This document shows positions 7,769 through 14,754 of a stretch of 18,921 bases of DNA, piece by piece. How positions within the stretch are numbered: position 1 is the stretch's first letter; each line of letters begins with the position of its first letter. Source of the DNA: Stagnihabitans sp043721775. Lineage in GTDB: Bacteria; Pseudomonadota; Alphaproteobacteria; Rhodobacterales; Rhodobacteraceae. The notes under the pieces were generated by a model, which was given only the letters and a program-made list of their open reading frames with translations, searched no databases and had not been told where the DNA came from. The position numbers were made by a program, and so were the translations under genes. The DNA lies in NCBI GenBank assembly GCA_043721775.1, contig JAYSQA010000106.1:1-18921 (forward strand), in the 5' to 3' direction.

Positions 7769-8946
7769 GCCTTCGTCTCGCCATAGGATTTGGGCAGGCC
7801 CAACACTTGTTCTGCAATGTAGCACAGGATCAGATTGGTCGAGATTGGTGCCACCTGATACAGACGCGCCTCGCGGAACTTGCGTTCCACGTCATACTCC
7901 TCGGCAAAACCAAAGCCGCCGTGGGTTTGCAGGCAGGCCTCGGCAGCCTCCCAGCTGGCATCAGCGGCGAGCATCTTGGCGGTGTTCGCTTCCACACCCG
8001 GATTGTGCCCCGCGTCATACATCGCGGCAGCCCGGTAGACGATCGCCTCTGCCGCCATCATATGAGCATGGGCGCGGGCGAGGGGAAACTGCACGCCCTG
8101 GTTCTTGCCGATCGGCGCCCCGAAGATTACGCGTTCCTTGGCGTAGTCCGACCCCTTCTTGATGAACCATTTCGCATCGCCAATGCACTCTGCCGCAATC
8201 AGGATGCGTTCGGCGTTCATCCCCGACAGGATATAGCGGAAACCCTTGCCCTCTTCCCCGATAAGGGCGCTGGCCGGAATGCGGACGTTGTCAAAGAAGA
8301 CTTCGGCGGTTGCGTGGTTGATCATTGCGCGGATTGGCCGGATCGTGATGCCATTGCCCACCAGTTCGCGCAGGTCCAACAGAAAGACCGAAAGGCCATC
8401 GGTCTTGGAGGTTATCTGATCGCGTGGCGTTGTGCGGGCAAGCAGAACCATCAGGTCGGAATGTTCAACACGCGATGTCCAGATCTTCTGGCCGTTGATG
8501 ACATATTCGTCGCCCTCGCGCTTGGCGGTGGTCTTCAAGGCAAGCGTGTCAGTGCCAGAGGTCGGCTCCGTGACGCCAAATGCCTGAAGGCGCAACGAGC
8601 CGTCTGCGATGCCTGGCAGATATTGCTGCTTTTGTTCCGCACTGCCGTGGCGCAGTACGGTTCCCATCGTGTACATTTGGGCGTGACAGGCGGCGGCGTT
8701 ACAGCCGCTGCGGTGGATTTCCTCAAGGATCACCGCCGAGGCCTGCAGGTTCAGCCCCGATCCGCCGTATTCTTCGGGAACCATTGCGGCCAGATAACCC
8801 TCACGGATCAGGGCGTTGACGAAATCCTTGGGGTAGGCGCGGCGGGCGTCCAGATCGCGCCAATAGGCCCCCGGAAATCCGGCGCAGACCTTGGCCACAC
8901 CTTCACGGATTGCGCTGTATTCGGCGGTCGGGTCGAAACTTGTCAT
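7765..8946 (-). CDS. Acyl-CoA dehydrogenase
   Basis: A 393-residue full-length FAD-dependent acyl-CoA dehydrogenase. Landmarks are E-E-Y-G-G-S-G near residue 58, the flavin loop G-V-T-E-P-T-S-G-T-D (124-133), I-W-T-S (155-158), and Q-T-H-G-G-F-G-F-A-E-E-Y-D-V-E-R near the C-terminus. The MCAD-type catalytic Glu (in Y-E-G-T) is replaced by Y-Q-V-A-P-I-S-T. Glu246 in G-M-N-A-E-R-I-L-I-A-A aligns instead with the base of isovaleryl-CoA dehydrogenase, suggesting a branched substrate. It is the first gene of its arm, with an AGGAA ribosome site seven bases before ATG, and is coupled to the MmgE/PrpD gene. A plausible job is feeding methylsuccinyl-CoA or a similar saturated C5-dicarboxyl-CoA into the hydratase. 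Electrons would pass to ETF. The family is certain, the substrate inferred. Confidence 0.92.
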   Translation of the reverse strand: MTSFDPTAEYSAIREGVAKVCAGFPGAYWRDLDARRAYPKDFVNALIREGYLAAMVPEEYGGSGLNLQASAVILEEIHRSGCNAAACHAQMYTMGTVLRHGSAEQKQQYLPGIADGSLRLQAFGVTEPTSGTDTLALKTTAKREGDEYVINGQKIWTSRVEHSDLMVLLARTTPRDQITSKTDGLSVFLLDLRELVGNGITIRPIRAMINHATAEVFFDNVRIPASALIGEEGKGFRYILSGMNAERILIAAECIGDAKWFIKKGSDYAKERVIFGAPIGKNQGVQFPLARAHAHMMAAEAIVYRAAAMYDAGHNPGVEANTAKMLAADASWEAAEACLQTHGGFGFAEEYDVERKFREARLYQVAPISTNLILCYIAEQVLGLPKSYGETKA

Positions 8947-8972
8947 CTTTGAATTCCTGGTTCTGGCTTTAG

Positions 8973-8978
8973 ACTATA
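8973..8978 (-). promoter_or_regulatory. Possible -10 element (TATAGT) for the acyl-CoA dehydrogenase arm
   Basis: TATAGT on the minus strand lies 27 bases before the dehydrogenase ATG, between it and the LysR remnant. No convincing -35 hexamer is found 16-18 bases upstream (closest is TCTAAA). Some promoter is needed here because the dead regulator separates this arm from the symporter gene. This is a weak, position-supported guess. Confidence 0.25.
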
Positions 8979-9047
8979 TTGGCAGGCCGCAGGGTTTTAG
9001 AGAAATACCGATGCGATCTTGCCGCTATCGGCGCGGGCTATGACTGC

Positions 9048-9340
9048 TCACGTCACCGCCTCCAGCGTTGGGCGAGTTTCTTGGGCGCAGGTGCGGATCT
9101 GGTCTGCCAGCAGGGCCGGACTATGGCAATCGGCTTCTGGCGGTTGCAAAAGCGCGATTGTGCGAACCATCGCCGGGTCGTCGACCATCCTGACAGAAAA
9201 CCCGCCACGCGCGGCATCCTCACGGACCTTTCGCAGTTAACGCTGACGCCTCAGGGTGGCTTGGGCTATTCCGATCATACTCGCTGCTTTGGAGAATCTC
9301 CTTAGTTACAGAATGCCACAAAGTAGCGCAATCGCCGCAT
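9048..9340 (-). pseudogene. LysR-family regulator pseudogene with internal deletion
   Basis: On the minus strand ATG at 9340 begins M-R-R-L-R-Y-F-V-A-F-C-N, a typical LysR start, then meets TAA. Reading on, a one-base shift restores A-A-S-M-I-G-I-A-Q-A-T-L-R-R-Q, the recognition-helix region. At once the sequence jumps to R-E-D-A-A-R-G-G-F-S-V-R-M-V-D-D-P-A-M-V-R, ending T-L-E-A-V-T and TGA at 9048, which looks like the last 60 residues of a LysR effector domain. Roughly 200 codons between the two parts are gone. GTG at 9346 is an alternative start. The remnant is co-oriented with, and about 100 bases upstream of, the acyl-CoA dehydrogenase. It is more than a shadow frame because both ends match the family in order and on one strand. 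Confidence 0.75.
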
Positions 9341-9370
9341 TTCCACGCCGTTCTTTTCAAGCCGCCCCAT

Positions 9371-9400
9371 GGTTCAGCGGCCCGTGGTTCAGCGGCCCGT
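9371..9400. repeat. Perfect 15-bp tandem duplication across the symporter stop codon
   Basis: GGTTCAGCGGCCCGT occurs twice head to tail (9371-9385 and 9386-9400) with no mismatch. On the coding strand the unit contains the symporter's TGA, so the stop and its surroundings are duplicated. Immediately inside the gene the protein ends with two near-copies of L-S-R-V-T-(N/G), an older 18-base duplication. Confidence 0.85.
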
Positions 9401-11269
9401 GACGCGCGATAGGTTCGTGACGCGGGAAAGGCTGGTGGCGATCCAGTCCGGCGCGCTATTCGGGTCAGGTACTCCGCCCAGATCTACCCGGCGCAGACCC
9501 TCCTCCGAGGTAACACCCAGTTTCGAACGGTACGCGATCCACCAGACCAAAGGCACGCCAATCAGCCAGAAGAAAATTTGCCAAACCCAAAGTGATGGCA
9601 ATCCGAGTGCGGCTTGACCTTCCGTAAAGATCGGCTGGCTGAAGAAAGTATTGCCCAGAATGGCCCCCGGACCCAAGGCCAGGAAGGCCCAGATCAGTGT
9701 CAAAGACCACATGGCCCTGCGTGCAGCACTTCCACCAAAATCCACCGGCCATGTGGCGGCAAATTCGTCATGCAGGCGATCACGGTGAGCCCGCTCTGCC
9801 CCGCTTTTGGTAAATATCGACACCAAAAGCACGGCCGCCACGTTCAGCATGAACCCCCATGCGGCGGAATGCACTGTCAAAGGCCAACGCCCCCAAGGCA
9901 GGTTGCCGAACAAACCTTCAATCAGGATCAAGCCGGAAGGCTCGGTAAACACCACCATCAGACCCCCAAGGATCAATCCGGTGACCACCGCACTGCTGCT
10001 GATCCAGCGTACAAAGCACAGCCCCAACAATGCTGGCAGCATCTGCACTGCCAAAGGCAGCGCAAGCCCGGCCAAGATGGCGGAACAAAGAGGCGTGAAG
10101 CTCGCCATAAAAGCAACCACTGCATAGGCCACCGCCAACCCGATCCGGGCAGTCTTACGCTGACCCTCGGGCGCTTGGCCGGGCAAGACGTAGGGCAGGA
10201 TCATTTCTTGCGTAATCAGAATTGTTCCCGCGTTGACCAAAACACCTACCGCCAACTGAACGGCCAGCACTGCCATCAGGATGAGGCCCAACCCGGCGAA
10301 AGGCTCAACCAGCGCCATCGTTGCGGCAAGGTCCGCCAGACTGCCGCCCATATGCGCCGCCAATATAGGCCCGCCAATCAGCAGCGCCGCACCGCCTAGG
10401 CCTGCCACGATCCAGACCGCGCCAAAGCCCATGCTTCGGCCCGCCCGTGCGGTCATCCCGAGGTACAAAAACCCCGGAGCCAAAACGACACCTATCATCG
10501 ACAGCGCGGTTGAGGCGATACCCACGGCCGTGAATATCCCGCCCAGGGGCAGGCTTTTGCCCAACCCGGCCGAGAACTGGATCACTCCGGGAATCCGGTC
10601 AGCCAGAATGCCCTCGGCCACGGGAAGCGGCAGCGTCGGAAAACCGGGACCTGCCAGCATCGTTTGGGCGAACAGCGTGCAGACCAGCATTAGCACTGCC
10701 ATCAGCACCGCTTGGGTTGCTGCGACTAGTACCGTGCCACGCCAGCCTCCAGTCGCGGCAGGAAGAAATAGAAAGAACGCCAGCACCCAAACCGCAGGAG
10801 CGCGGCCTATGGCGCCTGCGGTCGCGGCGTCCACCACATCACCGCCTTGCGACAGGAGGTTTGCAGCGTAGGGCAGCGCGAACATTCCCGCCAGCGTCAG
10901 CATCACGATCCGCAAGGTGACACTTTGGTAGTAGCGGGCGAGCAATTCACCCGGCGTGGCAAGCCCGGTGATGCGTGCGGCCAACCACAGTCGTTTTTGC
11001 ACCAGAATAGCGGTCATGGCCGCCAGAACCAGACCCATGCCCAGATGGCTCGCCTGCAAACCAAAGCGCGCGGTCAAGGCCAGTTGATCGCCAAGGCCCA
11101 GCCCAGCCACCACCAGCCCCGAACCCGCGAACACCACAGCCCAGCCGGGCAAGTTTGCGCCGCCACCCAGAAACGCCTCAGGCGACGGGCCGCGACGGGC
11201 CACCAAAGCCGCAAGATAGACGCCATAGGCGGAAAGGAAAGCGAGCGTCATGACCAGAAATGCGGTCAC
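9389..11269 (-). CDS. Sodium:solute symporter (SSS) family transporter
   Basis: A 626-residue inner-membrane protein with about 13 predicted helices in the LeuT-like SSS core (residues 1-500), then a hydrophilic stretch (H-R-D-R-L-H-D-E-F near 515) and two more helices before a cytoplasmic tail. SSS proteins couple Na+ to uptake of sugars, acids, amino acids or osmolytes; helix 1 has A-F-L-S-A-Y-G-V-Y. The start is GTG, overlapping the upstream small membrane gene as GTGA, so the two are surely co-translated and may form a complex. It is longer than most SSS members because of the extra helical pair. Placed between the SPFH/rhodopsin genes and the dicarboxylate genes, it could import the substrate of the catabolic cluster, but that is inference only. 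Confidence 0.8.
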   Translation of the reverse strand: MTAFLVMTLAFLSAYGVYLAALVARRGPSPEAFLGGGANLPGWAVVFAGSGLVVAGLGLGDQLALTARFGLQASHLGMGLVLAAMTAILVQKRLWLAARITGLATPGELLARYYQSVTLRIVMLTLAGMFALPYAANLLSQGGDVVDAATAGAIGRAPAVWVLAFFLFLPAATGGWRGTVLVAATQAVLMAVLMLVCTLFAQTMLAGPGFPTLPLPVAEGILADRIPGVIQFSAGLGKSLPLGGIFTAVGIASTALSMIGVVLAPGFLYLGMTARAGRSMGFGAVWIVAGLGGAALLIGGPILAAHMGGSLADLAATMALVEPFAGLGLILMAVLAVQLAVGVLVNAGTILITQEMILPYVLPGQAPEGQRKTARIGLAVAYAVVAFMASFTPLCSAILAGLALPLAVQMLPALLGLCFVRWISSSAVVTGLILGGLMVVFTEPSGLILIEGLFGNLPWGRWPLTVHSAAWGFMLNVAAVLLVSIFTKSGAERAHRDRLHDEFAATWPVDFGGSAARRAMWSLTLIWAFLALGPGAILGNTFFSQPIFTEGQAALGLPSLWVWQIFFWLIGVPLVWWIAYRSKLGVTSEEGLRRVDLGGVPDPNSAPDWIATSLSRVTNLSRVTGR

Positions 11270-11736
11270 TTGCGGCCTCCCCGATTTGACAGGCCAGAGG
11301 CGCGGCCTGGGTTATTGTTGCGAATGATGTCAAACTGACCAAAGGCCGCCCGCGCTCCTGACGTCGTGACCATGTAGAACACCACTGCGGCTGCCAGACC
11401 GGCCATCCCTCCTGCCACGGGCAGGAAGAACTTTGCGGCAAAGCCCGGTTGCAGCAGCACCGCCATGACCAGCGCCAGCCCAGATGCAGCGTAAACCACT
11501 AATGCAAGCGCCACCTCGTAACGGGAAAACGCTGTGGAAAGGACCGCGTTCACGATGACATGCGCGGCGTATCCGGCCAGAACGGCCGCAAAACCTGCCA
11601 GAACCCACCACGGCCCGCCACTGGCAAAGCCGTAGTGAAATAGCCCCAACGCCACGAAACCAGGGGGTAGCCAGACCGCGCTGACAAGTGCGTGGCGGTC
11701 CAGCGCGTCATCTTGGGTGTAGGTCTGCGGCATCAT
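11266..11736 (-). CDS. Small four-helix membrane protein, putative partner of the symporter
   Basis: A 156-residue protein with four predicted transmembrane helices: about residues 18-38 (V-W-L-P-P-G-F-V-A-L-G-L), 43-68, 72-96 and 104-126. The tail is basic, rich in Asn and Arg. A GGGGGTG ribosome site precedes the start; the next codon is also ATG. The stop overlaps the symporter's GTG. Some SSS transporters have a dedicated small subunit (DUF4212 type), but that family is shorter with two helices, so this is not clearly the same. No named family is recognised; the partnership is inferred from translational coupling. Confidence 0.7.
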   Translation of the reverse strand: MMPQTYTQDDALDRHALVSAVWLPPGFVALGLFHYGFASGGPWWVLAGFAAVLAGYAAHVIVNAVLSTAFSRYEVALALVVYAASGLALVMAVLLQPGFAAKFFLPVAGGMAGLAAAVVFYMVTTSGARAAFGQFDIIRNNNPGRASGLSNRGGRK

Positions 11737-11747
11737 TCACCCCCTTC

Positions 11748-11780
11748 TTTCAATCATCATCCCCATTTTCAATCGTCGTC
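11748..11780. repeat. Imperfect direct repeat spanning the flotillin stop
   Basis: TTTCAATCATCATC (11748-11761) and TTTCAATCGTCGTC (11767-11780) agree at 12 of 14 positions with a 19-base period. The right copy holds the end of the flotillin gene (three Asp codons and TGA); the left copy is a decayed echo of it just downstream. Confidence 0.6.
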
Positions 11781-13967
11781 TTTCGCGGACTTCGCCCCCG
11801 GAACCGGCGGGAAATTGCGGAAGGACATGCCGCCAGCCGATCCAAGGTTCTTCAGCGGCAAACCGATTTCCTCCATCAGCCCATCCACGAAGGCGACCTG
11901 AGTGCGATACTTCATGGCGGAGTTCACCACCTGATCGGACACATTGCCCGAACCGCAGCCACCCCCAACGCCGCCGGTTTCGGACGGGCTGTTGAGGCCG
12001 GGCAAACCATCGACATGCAGGATCTTGATCGACTCGATGTTCTCCATCGGCTTGACGGTCTCGCGGATGATCTGCGGCAGGGACTTGACCAGAGTTTCGT
12101 AGATGGCCGAACGACGGCTTTCGTCGTTGCGCATGTTCTCGGCATCGTTGAGCTTGCGGTTGCCCTCGGCGTCAGTTTCATAGCGCACCTCTGCCGCACG
12201 GGATTCCGCGATCTCGGACAGGGCGCGATGTTCGACAGCCTGCTTTTCGGCCTCGGCCTGACTGACCACGCGCAGGGCATCACGCTCGGCTGCGGATTCC
12301 GCCGCGATCATGTCAACCTTCTTGTTGCGTGTCGCACCTTCCTCGGCGCGGACGGTCGTGACCTGCTCTTCCATGGCGGCCAGCGTCTTGCGCGCTTCCG
12401 CCTCGTTGGTGCGGGCGACGGCTTCTTCGATGGCCTTGTTGACGACCGTAATCAGACGGTGCTTGTCGGCAAGTTCAATCTCCATATCCTGTTCGATCAC
12501 AAAGCGGTCGATGTATTTCGAGGCTGCAATCCGCAGTTCCTCGATCTCACGGTTGGCGACGATCACCGCATCCTCGACCTTGCGCAGGCTTAAGGTTTCC
12601 GCCAGCTTAATTTTCTGCTGATGGGCGATGCCCTGCTGGGCCACGTCTTCGTCCGTCTTCAACCGTTCGATTTCGACGAGGTGACGCTTGGTAATCACGG
12701 CGCGTTCTTGTTGCGCCTCAGCTTGGGAGTTCGAAACGCGGATATCCTTGTCACGTTCCACCGAAAGGAGTTCGATTTCCTTGGTCGTTGCAATCCGCCG
12801 CGCCTCTACGTCGCGGTCACGCGACAGTTGCGCCTGTTCGATTTCCGCGCTGGATTGCGCGTCGTAAACCTCTAGGTCCAGCCGCGATTTGATTTCGGCT
12901 TCCTTGACCTGACGGTCGCGCTCGATCCGCTCACCCTCGACCTGCTGGCGGGTCTGGATGCGTTCGGTTTCCAGACGCGCGCGCGCGGTGATATCGGTCA
13001 GTTCGGTGTCCTTTTGACGCTCAATCTCCAGCGCGCGGGTGTCGTTCTGGGCGCGGATGCGTTCGGCGTCGATGGCCTGATCCTTGATGATCTGAATGCG
13101 TTCGCCTTCCTCTTCAGCCTGAACCTTGGATTGGGTGATGGAAATCTGGGACTTGGACCGTTCGGCCGCAATCTCGGCAGCATGCGCGGCTTTGCGGATT
13201 TCGATAGAGCGGGTCTGATCGATGCGGGCATATTCCAGATCGCGGTCGATCTCCAAGGCGCGCTGTTCGGCCTCGTAGTCCTTTTGCTTGATGTCGATCC
13301 GGGCTTCGTTCTCGATCCGGTTGCGCAGGCGGCGACGCTCTTCGATATGTTCGGTCAGCTGAGTCAAACCCTCGGCGTCAAAGGCGTTCGAGGGGTTGAA
13401 GATCGAAATGTCGGATTGGTTCAAGGCCGTGAGAGAGGCATTTTCCAGCTCCAGCCCATTGCCGCCAAGGCTCTTGCCTGCAAGCTCCGCCACACGGCGG
13501 ATATAACCGATGCGGTCCTGATGGATTTCCTCCATCGTCATCGAGGCCGCGACGGATGACATCGCATCAACAAAGCGGCCCTGGATGATCTCTTTCAGTG
13601 CGGCGGTGTCCTGCGTTCGGGCGCCAAGGGTGCGGGCGGCGGTTGACACACCTTCATTCGAGGCGATGACCCGGACGAAGAACTCTGCCACCAGATCAAT
13701 CCGCATCTTGTTGCGGGTGATCAGCGATTGCTCGCCTTGACGGCGGATCTCCATTGGGATCGCGTTCATGTTCACCACGGTGATGTCGTGGATGATCGGG
13801 ATCACCAAGGCACCGCCGCCCATCACCACCCTTTCGCCGCCGGACCCCGTGCGCACGAAGCTTTGGTCCTTGGACGAATGGCGATAGAGCCAGTGCAGTA
13901 GATAGACCCCGACAGCAATCAGGATCGTAAGCAGGATGATAATGGCAATTGCGTCAGCGCCGGTCAT
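11769..13967 (-). CDS. Large SPFH/flotillin-like protein (YqiK type)
   Basis: A 732-residue membrane-anchored SPFH (band 7) protein. One N-terminal helix (residues 5-27) is followed by the SPFH domain (about 35-210: G-G-A-L-V-I-P-I-I-H, then R-N-K-M-R-I-D-L-V-A-E-F-F-V). A very long charged coiled coil follows (about 210-600, rich in E-x-E-R and A-E-A repeats), then a Gly-rich region (G-G-V-G-G-G-C-G-S-G) and a C-terminal tail ending K-S-A-K-D-D-D. Flotillins oligomerise into large cage-like scaffolds and organise membrane microdomains. It is considerably longer than E. coli YqiK, as I recall that protein, mostly in the coiled coil. AAAGGA lies before ATG. No NfeD-like partner is seen nearby. 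Its position between the lysine-less rhodopsin and the symporter pair suggests a scaffold for these membrane proteins. Confidence 0.88.
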   Translation of the reverse strand: MTGADAIAIIILLTILIAVGVYLLHWLYRHSSKDQSFVRTGSGGERVVMGGGALVIPIIHDITVVNMNAIPMEIRRQGEQSLITRNKMRIDLVAEFFVRVIASNEGVSTAARTLGARTQDTAALKEIIQGRFVDAMSSVAASMTMEEIHQDRIGYIRRVAELAGKSLGGNGLELENASLTALNQSDISIFNPSNAFDAEGLTQLTEHIEERRRLRNRIENEARIDIKQKDYEAEQRALEIDRDLEYARIDQTRSIEIRKAAHAAEIAAERSKSQISITQSKVQAEEEGERIQIIKDQAIDAERIRAQNDTRALEIERQKDTELTDITARARLETERIQTRQQVEGERIERDRQVKEAEIKSRLDLEVYDAQSSAEIEQAQLSRDRDVEARRIATTKEIELLSVERDKDIRVSNSQAEAQQERAVITKRHLVEIERLKTDEDVAQQGIAHQQKIKLAETLSLRKVEDAVIVANREIEELRIAASKYIDRFVIEQDMEIELADKHRLITVVNKAIEEAVARTNEAEARKTLAAMEEQVTTVRAEEGATRNKKVDMIAAESAAERDALRVVSQAEAEKQAVEHRALSEIAESRAAEVRYETDAEGNRKLNDAENMRNDESRRSAIYETLVKSLPQIIRETVKPMENIESIKILHVDGLPGLNSPSETGGVGGGCGSGNVSDQVVNSAMKYRTQVAFVDGLMEEIGLPLKNLGSAGGMSFRNFPPVPGAKSAKDDD

Positions 13968-13990
13968 GGTCTTGTCCTTTCATCAGGCTA

Positions 13991-14019
13991 TTGGTCGTAA
14001 GGCTTTTGGTCGTAGGGCT
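13991..14019. repeat. 15-base-period tandem repeat between rhodopsin and flotillin genes
   Basis: TTGGTCGTAAGGCT (13991-14004) and TTGGTCGTAGGGCT (14006-14019) match at 13 of 14 positions. They lie in the 75-base gap after the rhodopsin-like stop. On the minus strand, one base out of the rhodopsin frame, they would read K-P-Y-D-Q-K-P-Y-D-Q followed by a stop, but nothing shows that this is translated. Confidence 0.6.
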
Positions 14020-14042
14020 TGAGGGCCCTGCAAGGGGGCGGC

Positions 14043-14732
14043 TCAGTAGCGTTCCTGGCTGGCAACAGCCAGAACGATAAGCGACGGGATGATGAGGTTG
14101 ATCAGGTCGAACAGCGTGTATAGCGCCACCACGCCGGGGGCTTGCCCGGTGCCGATGACCAGATCGACAAAGTGCAGGATCGGATAGATCGCCCAGCCAA
14201 TCGTCATGATCAGGCGGATCCAGAAGTAGCCAAGGCGCACCGCGCGGCCGGATTTGCGGATAATGTCCGGCATCGCGCCGAAATACATCTCGCCAAGGAT
14301 ATAGAGCCAGAAGCCAATGGACAGTAGCACGCCCAAGGTCGGGTTGAAGAACGCGGCATCCCCCAAGTAGCGCGAGAACACCATCAGAAACGCCGCGACT
14401 GTCAGCCGCCAGAACACCCCCGACTGCACCTTGCCGATGGCATTGGCGAAGAAGAAGACCGCTGCCACCTGCAAGGGATGCACGGTGAACCAAGCTGAAA
14501 AGCGGATACCCGTGCTGGCCTTCTGGGCTGTCAGCCACAGCGCCGTGGCACCCGAATAGTCCACCGCCGAGGCAAGGGCTGCCACCCCCACCATGGCCAA
14601 TGGCAGGCGCCACTTTTCGCCAGACCAGCTCAGGCCGAGAAAGCACAGGATGGCGGTCGAGAATGTCGCCAGCAAGGCGCCCACGAGGGCACTGCTGACA
14701 ACATCCTGCGAGGTATACAAAGCTCCGAACAT
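14043..14732 (-). CDS. Lysine-less microbial (type 1) rhodopsin homologue
   Basis: A 229-residue seven-helix membrane protein related to proteorhodopsin. Helix C reads R77-F-S-A80-W81-F-T-V-H-P86-L-Q, matching proteorhodopsin R94-Y-I-D97-W98...P-L-Q. The E/F region has F-W-L-Y-I-L-G-E-M-Y. Helix F has G-W180-A-I-Y183-P184. Helix G has Y-T-L-F-D209-L-I-N212-L213 where proteorhodopsin has Y-N-L-A-D227-F-V-N-K231. The Schiff-base lysine is therefore Leu213 (CTC, 14094-14096), the counterion Asp is Ala80 and the donor Glu is Ala91. No lysine lies within any predicted helix, so covalent retinal binding as in normal rhodopsins is not expected. I chose ATG 14732 because GGGAGA precedes it; the longer frame to 14789 has no ribosome site and overlaps the permease. 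It starts 22 bases after the permease gene, so is likely co-transcribed. A sensory, scaffolding or channel role is open. Confidence 0.88.
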   Translation of the reverse strand: MFGALYTSQDVVSSALVGALLATFSTAILCFLGLSWSGEKWRLPLAMVGVAALASAVDYSGATALWLTAQKASTGIRFSAWFTVHPLQVAAVFFFANAIGKVQSGVFWRLTVAAFLMVFSRYLGDAAFFNPTLGVLLSIGFWLYILGEMYFGAMPDIIRKSGRAVRLGYFWIRLIMTIGWAIYPILHFVDLVIGTGQAPGVVALYTLFDLINLIIPSLIVLAVASQERY

Positions 14733-14754
14733 GACGTCTCCCTGGACTTGGCTT

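Noticed and set aside
7525..8952. 475-codon plus-strand open frame opposite the acyl-CoA dehydrogenase and MmgE/PrpD genes
   Set aside because: It is antisense to two well-recognised enzymes, has biased composition (Pro, Arg, His, Gly) and no recognisable motif, and is an effect of high GC codon use.
8979..9305. 108-codon plus-strand frame in the 440-base gap before the symporter stop
   Set aside because: The same bases read on the minus strand give ordered LysR start and end segments, which explains the sequence better.
9371..9400. CRISPR or phage attachment interpretation of the 15-bp repeats
   Set aside because: There are only two copies with no spacers, they overlap a stop codon, and no cas, integrase or tRNA gene is near.
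11688..12593. 301-codon plus-strand frame opposite the flotillin
   Set aside because: It mirrors the repetitive coiled-coil codons of the real gene. Long antisense frames are expected there.
14094..14096. Loss of the rhodopsin lysine as a sequencing or assembly error
   Set aside because: Leu CTC differs from AAG and AAA at all three positions, and the counterion and donor sites are also changed while the rest of the helix is intact.
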